DNA of 64,000 nucleotides from Pseudomonas viridiflava (GTDB lineage: Bacteria > Pseudomonadota > Gammaproteobacteria > Pseudomonadales > Pseudomonadaceae). Below, one piece after another: positions 18,173-25,551 of this stretch. Location of the stretch: assembly GCF_900573885.1 (NCBI RefSeq), contig NZ_UPSE01000205.1:1-64000 (forward strand), in the 5' to 3' direction. Within the stretch, counting starts at the first letter, position 1. Each line of letters starts with the position of its first letter. The translations under genes were made by a program, and so were the position numbers. The notes below the pieces were generated by a model, which was not told the DNA's origin, made no database searches, and saw only the letters and a list, made by a program, of their open reading frames with translations.

Positions 18173-20572
18173 ATGATCGACGCGACAACAGAACACAGAC
18201 GCCGCCCTGGCGGCCTGGCCCGCGGGCTGGTGATCGCGGTTGGGGTCGCGATTGCCCTGATCGGGTTGTACATGATCGGCGGCGGCGGCTACCTGGCGGT
18301 GCTCGGCGGCAGTTGGTACTTCGTGTTGTGCGGTCTTGCGCTGCTGGGCGCCGGCCTGCTGATCGCCAAAGGCCACCCGAACGGCGCTTCTCTGTATGGC
18401 GTGATCGTGCTGCTTTCGGTGATCTGGGCGGTGTGGGAAACGGGATTTGAATTCTGGCCCTTAGTGTCGCGGTTGTTTGTCTTCGGCGTAATTGGCCTGG
18501 TGGTTTCGCTGCTCTACCCGACGCTGGTGCGCCTGTCGCCGGACCCCCATGAAGGCGACGGGCGTGGGGCTTACGTGCTCAGTGGCCTGCTCGCCGTGGC
18601 GATTGTCGCGACGTCCGCCTACGCCTTTGTGCTTACGCCGATTGTGGCGGCCGACAGCGATGCGCCCGTCACCCCGGTGGCCAAGGGGCAGGAACAGAAA
18701 GACTGGAAACACTGGGGCAACACCACCCACGGTGATCGCTTCGCCGCGCTGGATCAGATCAACAAAGACAACATCGACACGCTGCAAGTGGCCTGGACCT
18801 TCCGCACCGGCGACCTGCCGGAAAGCACGGGTTCCGGCGCAGAGGACCAGAACACGCCGCTGCAGGTGGGCGATACGCTGTATCACTGCACGGCCTACGG
18901 CAAGGTGTTTGCGCTCGACGTCGACAGCGGCCAGGAGCGTTGGCACTTCGACCCGAAAGGCTCGGCGCCCAACTGGCAGCGTTGCCGGGGCCTGGGCTAC
19001 TTCGAGGAAGCACCGGGCGAGCAGCCAGCGGTCGCGAACGCGGTGGCGGCGGTGTGCACCAAGCGCATCTTCCTGCCCACCATCGACGCCCGCCTGATCG
19101 CACTCAACGCTGAAACGGGCGAGCCCTGCGCCGACTTCGGCAACCAGGGTACGGTGGACTTGACCACCGACATGGGCGAGGTCAAGGCCGGCTATTACCA
19201 GCAAACCTCAACGCCGTTGGTGGCGGGCAATGTAGTGGTGGTCGGCGGGCGCGTTGCCGACAACTTCTCCACCGGCGAGCCGCCGGGCGTGGTGCGTGCG
19301 TTCGATGTGCGCACGGGTGCCCTGGTATGGGCCTGGGACCCGGGCAACCCGCAAACCACACAGCGGCCACCGGAAGGCCAGACCTACACACGCGGCACGC
19401 CGAATGTGTGGTCAGCCATGGCGTACGACGAAAAACTCGGCCTCATTTACTTGCCAACCGGCAACGCCACACCTGATTTCTGGGCAGGCAGCCGCACTGA
19501 ACTGGACGACAAATACAGCTCGTCCGTAGTCGCCGTCGAGGCGGCGACCGGCGCTATTCGCTGGCATTTCCAAATGACCCACCATGATCTCTGGGACTTC
19601 GACATTCCAGCCCAGCCGCTGCTCTACGATGTGCCAGACGACGCCGGCGGGACCCAGCCAGCGCTGGCGCAAATCACCAAGCAAGGCGAAATCTTCCTGC
19701 TCAACCGCGCCACCGGCGTGCCGATTGCCAAGGTCGACGAACGCCCCGTGCCGCAAGGCAACGTGCCAGGCGAGCGCTACTCGCCGACGCAACCGTTCTC
19801 GGTGGATATGCCCTCGATTGGCAATCAGCAACTGTATGAAGCGGACATGTGGGGCGCCACGGTGTTCGACCAATTGCTCTGCCGCATTCAGTTCAAAAGC
19901 ATGCGTCATGAAGGCGTGTACACCCCGCCCGGCCTTGATCCGGCATTGCAGTTCCCCGGCTCGCTGGGCGGCATGAACTGGGGCAGCGTGTCGGTGGACC
20001 CGACCACCCACTACATGTTCGTCAACGACATGCGCCTGGGGCTGGCGAACTACATGATCCCGCGCGAACAGATTGCCGAGGGCGCCAGCGGCATTGAGAT
20101 GGGTGTGGTGCCGCAATCGGGCACGCCATTCGGCGCCATGCGCCAGCGCTTCCTGTCGGTGGCCGGCATTCCGTGCCAGAAACCGCCGTTCGGCACCATG
20201 TCCGCCATCGACCTGAAAACCCGCAAGCTGGTCTGGCAAATGCCCGTCGGCACCGTGCAGGATACCGGCCCGCTAGGCATCAAAATGCACCTGCCAATTC
20301 CAATCGGCATGCCGACATTAGGCGCCTCCATGGCCACCCAATCCGGCCTGCTGTTCTTCGCCGGCACCCAGGACTTCTACCTGCGCGCCTTTGACAGCGG
20401 TAACGGCAAGGAACTGTGGAAATCCCGTCTGCCGGTCGGCAGCCAGTCCGGGCCGATGACTTACGTGTCCCCCAACACCGGCAAGCAATACATCGTCATC
20501 AGCGCCGGCGGCGCCCGTCAGTCGCCGGAGCGGGGGGATTACGTGATTGCGTATGCGTTGCCAGAGAAGTAG
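18173..20572 (+). CDS. gcd: Membrane-bound PQQ-dependent glucose dehydrogenase
   Basis: Oxidises glucose to gluconolactone in the periplasm and passes electrons to ubiquinone. The 799 residues begin with five predicted transmembrane helices (about 20-150), then the periplasmic eight-bladed PQQ propeller starting near DWKHWGNTTHGDRFAALDQI. Typical quinoprotein segments are VWSAMAYDEKLGLIYLPTGN, HHDLWDFDIPAQPLL, and the end NTGKQYIVISAGGARQSP. The start ATG 18173 has GAGGA eight bases upstream (18161-18165); the in-frame extension to 18083 is unlikely. It is divergent from the pqqU-like gene across 205 bp. No pqq biosynthesis gene or oprB porin is in the window. Confidence 0.95.
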   Translation: MIDATTEHRRRPGGLARGLVIAVGVAIALIGLYMIGGGGYLAVLGGSWYFVLCGLALLGAGLLIAKGHPNGASLYGVIVLLSVIWAVWETGFEFWPLVSRLFVFGVIGLVVSLLYPTLVRLSPDPHEGDGRGAYVLSGLLAVAIVATSAYAFVLTPIVAADSDAPVTPVAKGQEQKDWKHWGNTTHGDRFAALDQINKDNIDTLQVAWTFRTGDLPESTGSGAEDQNTPLQVGDTLYHCTAYGKVFALDVDSGQERWHFDPKGSAPNWQRCRGLGYFEEAPGEQPAVANAVAAVCTKRIFLPTIDARLIALNAETGEPCADFGNQGTVDLTTDMGEVKAGYYQQTSTPLVAGNVVVVGGRVADNFSTGEPPGVVRAFDVRTGALVWAWDPGNPQTTQRPPEGQTYTRGTPNVWSAMAYDEKLGLIYLPTGNATPDFWAGSRTELDDKYSSSVVAVEAATGAIRWHFQMTHHDLWDFDIPAQPLLYDVPDDAGGTQPALAQITKQGEIFLLNRATGVPIAKVDERPVPQGNVPGERYSPTQPFSVDMPSIGNQQLYEADMWGATVFDQLLCRIQFKSMRHEGVYTPPGLDPALQFPGSLGGMNWGSVSVDPTTHYMFVNDMRLGLANYMIPREQIAEGASGIEMGVVPQSGTPFGAMRQRFLSVAGIPCQKPPFGTMSAIDLKTRKLVWQMPVGTVQDTGPLGIKMHLPIPIGMPTLGASMATQSGLLFFAGTQDFYLRAFDSGNGKELWKSRLPVGSQSGPMTYVSPNTGKQYIVISAGGARQSPERGDYVIAYALPEK

Positions 20573-20725
20573 CACGTGGATCTAGGCATCGTGGGGATAG
20601 TCGGGCTGCAGAGATTATTCAACACTCCTGCGTGATGCCTCGGATGGAATCTGTTCCGTAGAGCATTGTGAATGCTCGGGCTTCTGGCCTGAGCGCAAAC
20701 AAAACCAGGGACGGAATTAGCCAAG

Positions 20726-21259
20726 GTGGCATACCTACACAATGGTCTGAAATTTCAGGTCTTTCGCTCTACAGCAAGACGCCTGGCGCTTGAAGCGTTT
20801 TCGCGAGACGACTCGATTGTGAAAAGCGGATTGGATGTAACACCGCTGCGGCTGGAGCCGATAACTCGCGCCGCGATCGACGCGTCGATCAACTGGGCGG
20901 GTGGTCACTTTGAGTTTCCTTGGGAACGCGTAGCAGAGTGGAAAGCTCGTGACTCCAAGGCGTTTGATCTGGCGCTTTGGTATGGAACTGAACTGTGCGG
21001 TCTGTGCTACGCAAGCCCCAGGCAGAGCACTGTTCGGATAAAAATCCTGCTGGTCGAAGCCAATCCGACGCAAGAGCATCCGTTAAAGGGTTATGTTTTA
21101 GGCCTTTCGGTGATGGCCATCACGAATTACGCCTCAGCATTGGGGCTTACGCTCGTCGAAGTGGACGAGCCGTTACAAGGCGCGGTGCCTTGGTACTTCG
21201 CGATGGGGTTCAGCTACGACTCGCATGGTCACCTTGTTTTGAAGGTGGCAGATGCCTAG
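20726..21259 (+). CDS. GNAT-fold acetyltransferase-like protein
   Basis: A 177-residue protein with GTG start (20726). The C-terminal half resembles a GNAT domain: TVRIKILLVEANP (beta-4), then PLKGYVLGLSVMAITNYASALG (acyl-CoA loop and helix), TLVEV, and AVPWYFAMGFSYD (motif B). A clear R/Q-x-x-G-x-G/A loop is not present, so activity is uncertain. G+C is about 50-55% in lines I counted, well below gcd beside it. It is followed 34 bases later by a 56-codon gene and then a strong terminator, so the two probably form a small transcription unit. Function unknown. Confidence 0.7.
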   Translation: MAYLHNGLKFQVFRSTARRLALEAFSRDDSIVKSGLDVTPLRLEPITRAAIDASINWAGGHFEFPWERVAEWKARDSKAFDLALWYGTELCGLCYASPRQSTVRIKILLVEANPTQEHPLKGYVLGLSVMAITNYASALGLTLVEVDEPLQGAVPWYFAMGFSYDSHGHLVLKVADA

Positions 21260-21293
21260 GATGATTCTATTAACACCCGGCACGGAGGTGTCT

Positions 21294-21464
21294 ATGCCAA
21301 AGAAACCAAACGACAAGTCAGCCCTGATTGAACAGTTCGCTGAGCAGGCGATCCGCCTGAGTGGTGACGTTACTCCCGTGCAGCGGCGGATTCTCAAAGT
21401 CTGCGTCGAGCGTGGGCGCGATATGGAACCGACTGGTTTGCTCGCCGGGGTTCCGGCTGCGTAA
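21294..21464 (+). CDS. Small conserved hypothetical protein (56 aa)
   Basis: Starts at ATG 21294 with a perfect GGAGGT at 21284-21289, so translation is very likely; a longer frame from 21252 lacks this site. The 56 residues are charged and predicted helical (DKSALIEQFAEQAIRLSG, then VQRRILKVCVERGRDMEPTG), with no signal peptide or membrane segment. It is in one unit with the GNAT-like gene. I recall similar pairs in other Pseudomonas but no function. The arrangement could be a regulator or partner of the acetyltransferase, which is inference only. Confidence 0.65.
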   Translation: MPKKPNDKSALIEQFAEQAIRLSGDVTPVQRRILKVCVERGRDMEPTGLLAGVPAA

Positions 21465-21480
21465 CCCGGACTTGATGTGC

Positions 21481-21509
21481 ACAAGGCCGCTCGCAATGAG
21501 CGGCCTTGT
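21481..21509 (+). terminator. Rho-independent terminator of the GNAT-like unit
   Basis: Perfect 12-bp stem (ACAAGGCCGCTC / GAGCGGCCTTGT) with loop GCAAT followed by TGTTTCTG, 17 bases after the small gene. It may also serve the convergent DUF2214 gene from the other side. Confidence 0.85.
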
Positions 21510-21536
21510 TGTTTCTGACAGAGCGGTGCTGAGAGA

Positions 21537-21995
21537 TTACTTGCCGATAATCCCGTAACCCCTGGCCATCAGCGCCGCCAGCAGCGGGATGATCAGCAGG
21601 AGCAGCAGTTCGATGCGAATGACCATGGTCACCAGCATCGCTTGCTTGGCGCTGATCGTCGGAACCTCACCGGCCTTGATGTGATTGCGCCAGTTGAGGA
21701 ACACGAAGGTCGGCACGATGGAGATCAGGCCCACCAGAATGAACAGGCCGAACTTGGCGTGAAACACGCTGTTGAGCAGGTAATAGTCCAACCCTTTGCC
21801 GTACCACATTACGCGCGCTGCACCGGTTGCGAGCACCAGGCCAGCGGTGGCGCCGTAGGCGATGTCGATGCGGATCAGACTTTTGGCGCGACTCAAGTCG
21901 AGCGGCAGTTTGAACAGTTGATGCTCGAGGGTGAGCAGGGCGAATAGCAGGAAGATCGATAAGTAGTGCAGGTACGCGGCGATGGCGGCGGCCAT
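21537..21995 (-). CDS. DUF2214 family membrane protein
   Basis: A 152-residue integral membrane protein with four hydrophobic segments (residues about 3-25, 45-65, 80-105, 125-145). The arrangement and motifs such as LEHQLFKLPLD, DIAYGATAGLVLATGAARVMWYGKG and NSVFHAKFGLFILVGLISI fit DUF2214. The start is ATG 21995 (MAAAIAAYLHYL), preceded by a GAGAGAA; the frame extends upstream to 22061 through REP sequence. Function is unknown for the family. Confidence 0.8.
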   Translation of the reverse strand: MAAAIAAYLHYLSIFLLFALLTLEHQLFKLPLDLSRAKSLIRIDIAYGATAGLVLATGAARVMWYGKGLDYYLLNSVFHAKFGLFILVGLISIVPTFVFLNWRNHIKAGEVPTISAKQAMLVTMVIRIELLLLLIIPLLAALMARGYGIIGK

Positions 21996-22037
21996 GTTGG
22001 GTTCTCTCGGTCTGGGGGACACGTATTTCTCTTGCAG

Positions 22038-22110
22038 GCGCCTTGCTAGCGAACCCTGCACACGTCATTTTCCAACGTTTGCAGGGTTCGCGAGCAAGCT
22101 CGCTCCTACA
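22038..22110. repeat. Inverted pair of REP elements
   Basis: CTTGCTAGCGAACCCTGCA (22042-22060) and TGCAGGGTTCGCGAGCAAGC (22080-22099), continuing TCGCTCC, face each other across about 20 bases. This is a GCGAGCAAGCTCGC-type Pseudomonas REP, a different family from the GGAGCGGCTT copies elsewhere in the window. Confidence 0.8.
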
Positions 22111-22122
22111 GGGGATGCGGCT

Positions 22123-23172
22123 TCACTTCAGCGCCTTGCCGGTGAATTCTTCAAATTCTACGCGGTTACGGCCGTTGCCTTTGGCGTGGTACAGCGCTTT
22201 GTCGGCGCGTTTGAGCGCGCGCTCGGGGTCTTCCTGCGGCTCGGCAAGCGCGCAGCCGACGCTGATGGTCAGGGCCAGTTCCACGTCACCTGCTTGAATA
22301 GGGTCGCGGGCCATGGCGGTCCGGATGCGCTCGCCGATCAGGCGCAGTTCCTGCTCGTCGTGAACTTGCGTGAGCACCACAAATTCTTCCCCACCGCTGC
22401 GGGTGACAACATCTTGCGGGCGCACGGCTGCGGCGATGCGTCGGGCACTTTCCCACAGCACTTTGTCGCCTGCGTCGTGACCATGGGCGTCGTTTACCCG
22501 CTTGAAATAGTCCAGGTCGCAGAACAGCAAGCCCAGGTGCATGTTGCGTTCTTCGGCGCGTGCTTGCTCTCGCGGCAGGAAGTGTTCAAGGCCGGCGCGG
22601 TTCCAAACCTGGGTGAGCGTATCGAGCATGGTCTTGCGCTGCTCGCGGCTTAACGCGGCGCGCAGTTGCACGGTTTGTTCGCTGACATGGCGCAACTTCA
22701 GATAACCCTCGGCCAACGTAGCCATATCGCGCAGGCGTTGTTTCTGTTTGTTGTTGAGCGATTTGGGCGCTGGGTGAAGCAGGCAAAGCGTGCCGATGGC
22801 ATGGCCATCTTGCGCAAACAGGGGTTGGCCAGCATAGAAGCGCAGCCACGGCGGGCCGGTGACCACGGGGTTATCGGCGAAGCGCTGGTCGGTAAGGGTG
22901 TCTTCGACGATAAACACGTCATCTTGCAGAATCGCGTGGCCGCAGAACGACACGCCGCGAGGGGTTTCAGAAACCTCCAGCCCCATGCGTGCCTTGAACC
23001 ACTGACGCTCGCGGTCCACCAGGCTGATCAGCACTGTCTTGACCTCGAACATCTCACTCACGATGCGCACCAGCACGTCGAGATACGGGTCGGCCGGCGT
23101 ATCGAGCAGCTCCTGGTTATCCAGTACTTCCTGACGAACAAGTTCGTTAACGGGAATCTTCGGCGCTAGCAT
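22123..23172 (-). CDS. GAF-GGDEF diguanylate cyclase
   Basis: Predicted to make cyclic di-GMP from two GTP in the cytoplasm. The 349 residues have an N-terminal GAF domain (about 25-160: VSFCGHAILQDDVFIVEDTL, then GPPWLRFYAGQPLF) and a C-terminal GGDEF domain (about 185-345). The active-site motif is GGEEF, and RPQD five residues before it is a standard inhibitory I-site, so product feedback is expected. No membrane segment. The GAF ligand is not known. Its start overlaps the upstream MATE gene by 26 bases, so the two are probably co-transcribed. Confidence 0.9.
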   Translation of the reverse strand: MLAPKIPVNELVRQEVLDNQELLDTPADPYLDVLVRIVSEMFEVKTVLISLVDRERQWFKARMGLEVSETPRGVSFCGHAILQDDVFIVEDTLTDQRFADNPVVTGPPWLRFYAGQPLFAQDGHAIGTLCLLHPAPKSLNNKQKQRLRDMATLAEGYLKLRHVSEQTVQLRAALSREQRKTMLDTLTQVWNRAGLEHFLPREQARAEERNMHLGLLFCDLDYFKRVNDAHGHDAGDKVLWESARRIAAAVRPQDVVTRSGGEEFVVLTQVHDEQELRLIGERIRTAMARDPIQAGDVELALTISVGCALAEPQEDPERALKRADKALYHAKGNGRNRVEFEEFTGKALK

Positions 23173-24526
23173 TCGCTGATCCTTCCAGATTTGGCGAAAT
23201 GAACCACAGGTCGTGGCGGGTCAAGTAATAAGCATAGACACCCAAACACAGGCTTCGTAGCAGCATAAAAGCCAGAAACGCCAACCACAGCCCATGATTG
23301 CCGAAATCCCGCAGCCACCAGGCCAGCGGCAGTGCGAAGGCCACGCTGAGCAGCATGGCGTCGCGCATTTCCCGGGCGCGGGTGGCGCCGATAAACAGAC
23401 CGTCGAGCAAGTAACTCCACACCGCCACCAGCGGCAATACGGCCAGGTACGGCAGATAGGTATCGGCGGTGTGACGTACCGAGGCGATGTCGGTTTGCAG
23501 GGCGATAAACAGGTGCCCGGCCACGGCAAAAAAGAGCGCAAACAGTACACCGGCAATCAGCGACCAGCCGCCGGCCACCAACAGGCTGCGTGCCAGACTC
23601 TGGCGATCGCGGCTGCCCAGCGCGTGACCGCACAGCGCCTCGACCGCATGGGCAAAACCGTCCAGTGCATAGGCCGTCAGCAACAAACCGTTGAGCAGCA
23701 GTGCATTGGCCGCGACGGTTTCATCACCCAGGCGCGCGCCTTGTACCGTCAGCAGGAAAAACACACCCTGCAACGCCAATGAGCGGATAAAGATGTCGCG
23801 GTTCACCGCCAGCAACGGTCGCCAGTTGCGCCACAACGCCATCGCCGCCCAGTGCGTGCGGCCCGGGTTAAGCCGCAACGCTCCGCGCGTGAGCGCCAGC
23901 CCCAGCAGCGCGCCGCCCCACTCGCTGAGCACCGCCGCCCGCGCGGCACCCACCACGCCCCAGTCGAGCCCCAGCACAAACCACAACGACAGCACGATAT
24001 TCAGCACATTGGTGCCGAGCAGAATCGCCAGAGGTGCGCGAGCATTCTGTGTGCCGAGGAACCAGCCGATCAGCGCGAAGTTCGCCAGCGCGGCGGGCAG
24101 GCCGAACAGGCGGGTATGAAAGAAATCGCGGGTGTGTTGGTCGAGTTCGGTAGATGGATTCATCAGCCCCAGCGCCATGTCGCCGAACGGCAGCGCCAGC
24201 AAACCCAGGGTCAGCGCCAACAACGCCGCCAGTACCAGCCCTTGCACCAGCACCTGCCGCAACGCGCCGCCATCGGCGCGACCGCTGGCTTGGGCGGCAA
24301 AGCCGGTGGTGCCCATGCGCAGAAAACCGAGAATGCCGACGATCATCACATACAGCGTGCTGCCCACCGCCACGGCGCCGAGCTGGTGCGCATGGGGCAG
24401 GTGGCCGACCACGGTGCTGTCGACCAATGCCACCAGCGGCACAGAAATATTGGAGAGGATCATCGGGGCGGCCAGCGCCCAGACTTTCTGGTGGGTAGCA
24501 GCGTGGCTCCAGGCTTGGCGCAGCAT
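23147..24526 (-). CDS. MATE family efflux transporter (DinF-like)
   Basis: A 459-residue inner-membrane transporter with about twelve transmembrane helices in two homologous halves, for example ALAAPMILSNISVPLVALVD near the start and GFAHAVEALCGHALGSRD in the second half, the latter typical of the DinF branch. MATE proteins export drugs or metabolites in exchange for Na+ or H+. No substrate can be assigned. The gene end overlaps the following GGDEF gene by 26 bases, suggesting an operon linking export with c-di-GMP signalling. Confidence 0.9.
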   Translation of the reverse strand: MLRQAWSHAATHQKVWALAAPMILSNISVPLVALVDSTVVGHLPHAHQLGAVAVGSTLYVMIVGILGFLRMGTTGFAAQASGRADGGALRQVLVQGLVLAALLALTLGLLALPFGDMALGLMNPSTELDQHTRDFFHTRLFGLPAALANFALIGWFLGTQNARAPLAILLGTNVLNIVLSLWFVLGLDWGVVGAARAAVLSEWGGALLGLALTRGALRLNPGRTHWAAMALWRNWRPLLAVNRDIFIRSLALQGVFFLLTVQGARLGDETVAANALLLNGLLLTAYALDGFAHAVEALCGHALGSRDRQSLARSLLVAGGWSLIAGVLFALFFAVAGHLFIALQTDIASVRHTADTYLPYLAVLPLVAVWSYLLDGLFIGATRAREMRDAMLLSVAFALPLAWWLRDFGNHGLWLAFLAFMLLRSLCLGVYAYYLTRHDLWFISPNLEGSANASAEDSR

Positions 24527-24677
24527 CAGTGACTCCTTTGCAACGCGGCAGTATAGAGCCGTCTCTGGAGGTCGCCATAGGTGCTTATACGGCCGGTGAA
24601 TATGGCTAAACGGTTGATACAGCGGGCAGCGGCTGGCCTACGCTGAAGGTACGGACCCTTTTCCGGGAGATGTAGCC

Positions 24678-24854
24678 ATGACTATAAAAACAAGAAAGTG
24701 GATGATTGCTTTTGGCCTGTTGGTGATTTGCGCGGTGTATGGCGCGGCCGCCATTCGTGTCGAGCTGGCACGGCAGGGGCCGCCGGTGGCGTCGATTACG
24801 TGTAAGCAGGATCAGTGTTTGCCGCATACGGGGTGGTTGAGTTCAATGCGGTGA
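24678..24854 (+). CDS. Small single-span membrane protein (58 aa)
   Basis: ATG 24678 with GGGAGA at 24665-24670, seven bases upstream. The 58 residues are a short basic N-terminus (MTIKTRKW), one hydrophobic helix (about 9-26), then a short tail with ITCKQDQCLPHTG. The tail would be periplasmic by the positive-inside rule, where the CX4C pair could form a disulfide. I do not recognise the family. It stands alone between the divergent MATE gene and a repeat-rich spacer. Support is the ribosome-binding site and plausible topology only. Confidence 0.5.
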   Translation: MTIKTRKWMIAFGLLVICAVYGAAAIRVELARQGPPVASITCKQDQCLPHTGWLSSMR

Positions 24855-24913
24855 GGGTGCGGCTCGAAGGCCGAGCCTAGCCTCGATCTGGCGGTCTGCG
24901 GTTGGACTTCGCA

Positions 24914-25211
24914 GGTATTCGTTACCGCGTGTGCTGAACGTTTTGTTTGGCGCCGCACGCGCGAGTCGCTTGTAGGTTGGGTTGAGCGTCCAGCGAAGCC
25001 CAACGTTACACGGTGGTGGGTATTCATTACCGCGTGCGCTGAACGTTTTTGTTTCGCGCCTTACGCACGAGCTTCTCTGCCACGCTCGTTATCAAAACCC
25101 CCGTCATTCCCGCGCAGGCGGGAATCCAGAATTTCAAGCCGTACACGGTGGATCGGCGAAGGTATTCATTACCGCGCTTGCTGAACGTTTTGTTTCGCGC
25201 CTTACGCGCGA
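24914..25211. repeat. Three dispersed copies of an approximately 52-base repeat
   Basis: Copies at 24914-24966, 25019-25070 and 25161-25211 share GGTATTCATTACCGCG, then GCTGAACGTTTTGTTTCGCG and CCTTACGCGCGA with a few changes. They are in the same orientation, about 105 and 142 bases apart. Function unknown. Confidence 0.8.
25106..25125. repeat. ATTCCC-N8-GGGAAT inverted repeat
   Basis: ATTCCCGCGCAGGCGGGAAT, matching in form the dRS3 repeat of Neisseria (ATTCCC-N8-GGGAAT) and similar repeats in other proteobacteria. The resemblance is in pattern only. Confidence 0.6.
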
Positions 25212-25420
25212 CTGACTTTTGGCATTGCCCCAAAAGTCAGCAAAAGGTCTAGCCCCTACCTTGGCCTTACGCTGCGCTTCAGGTTCCCTCGCTCCGTCGC
25301 CGCTCCGGGGGCACGGCGAGACGGGCCATCCATGGCCCGACACGCCTCTCGCGGCTCCCGGCCGCTCAACCCCCTACGCAACGACTCCACTCGGCCTGCG
25401 ATGAACGGTGCGGGGTAGGT

Positions 25421-25509
25421 CAAGAGCGGTAGATCAAGAGCGGTAGATTAAGAGCAGTAGATCAAGAGCGGTAGATCACAAGCCGATCACAAGCAGATCA
25501 CAAGCAAAT
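25421..25509. repeat. Two adjacent short tandem repeat arrays
   Basis: Four 14-base units CAAGAGCGGTAGAT (third one TAAGAGCAGTAGAT) at 25421-25476, directly followed by three 11-base units CACAAGC(CG/AG/AA)AT at 25477-25509. The two unit types share a core, so one may derive from the other. Confidence 0.85.
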
Positions 25510-25551
25510 CAAGAGCTCGCAGCTGAAGCCGCTCCTACAGGGAGTGGGGTT

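Larger units (their letters stand above)
24855..25551. repeat. Repeat-rich intergenic region
   Basis: These 697 bases hold no gene I can support; short open frames here run through repeats. From left to right there are three copies of an approximately 52-base repeat, a GTAGGTTGGGTTGAG / GAAGCCCAACGTT element (24972-25007) shared with 35265-35300, an ATTCCC-N8-GGGAAT element (25106-25125), a CTGACTTTTGG / CCAAAAGTCAG hairpin (25212-25240), a G+C-rich stretch, two short tandem arrays (25421-25509) and a GGAGCGGCTT-type REP (about 25522-25542). Confidence 0.75.

Noticed and set aside
16564..18450. Long plus-strand open frame opposite the TonB receptor gene
   Set aside because: Shadow of the receptor reading frame running into gcd; low-complexity translation without family features.
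20661..20677. GAGCATT/AATGCTC hairpin after gcd as a terminator
   Set aside because: Stem of 7 bp without a following T-run; not enough support.
25106..25125. Phage attachment site at the ATTCCC-N8-GGGAAT element
   Set aside because: No integrase, phage gene or flanking duplication is near; similarity to Neisseria dRS3 is in pattern only.
25421..25509. CRISPR-like array
   Set aside because: Units are 11-14 bases and directly adjacent without spacers; no cas gene is in the window.
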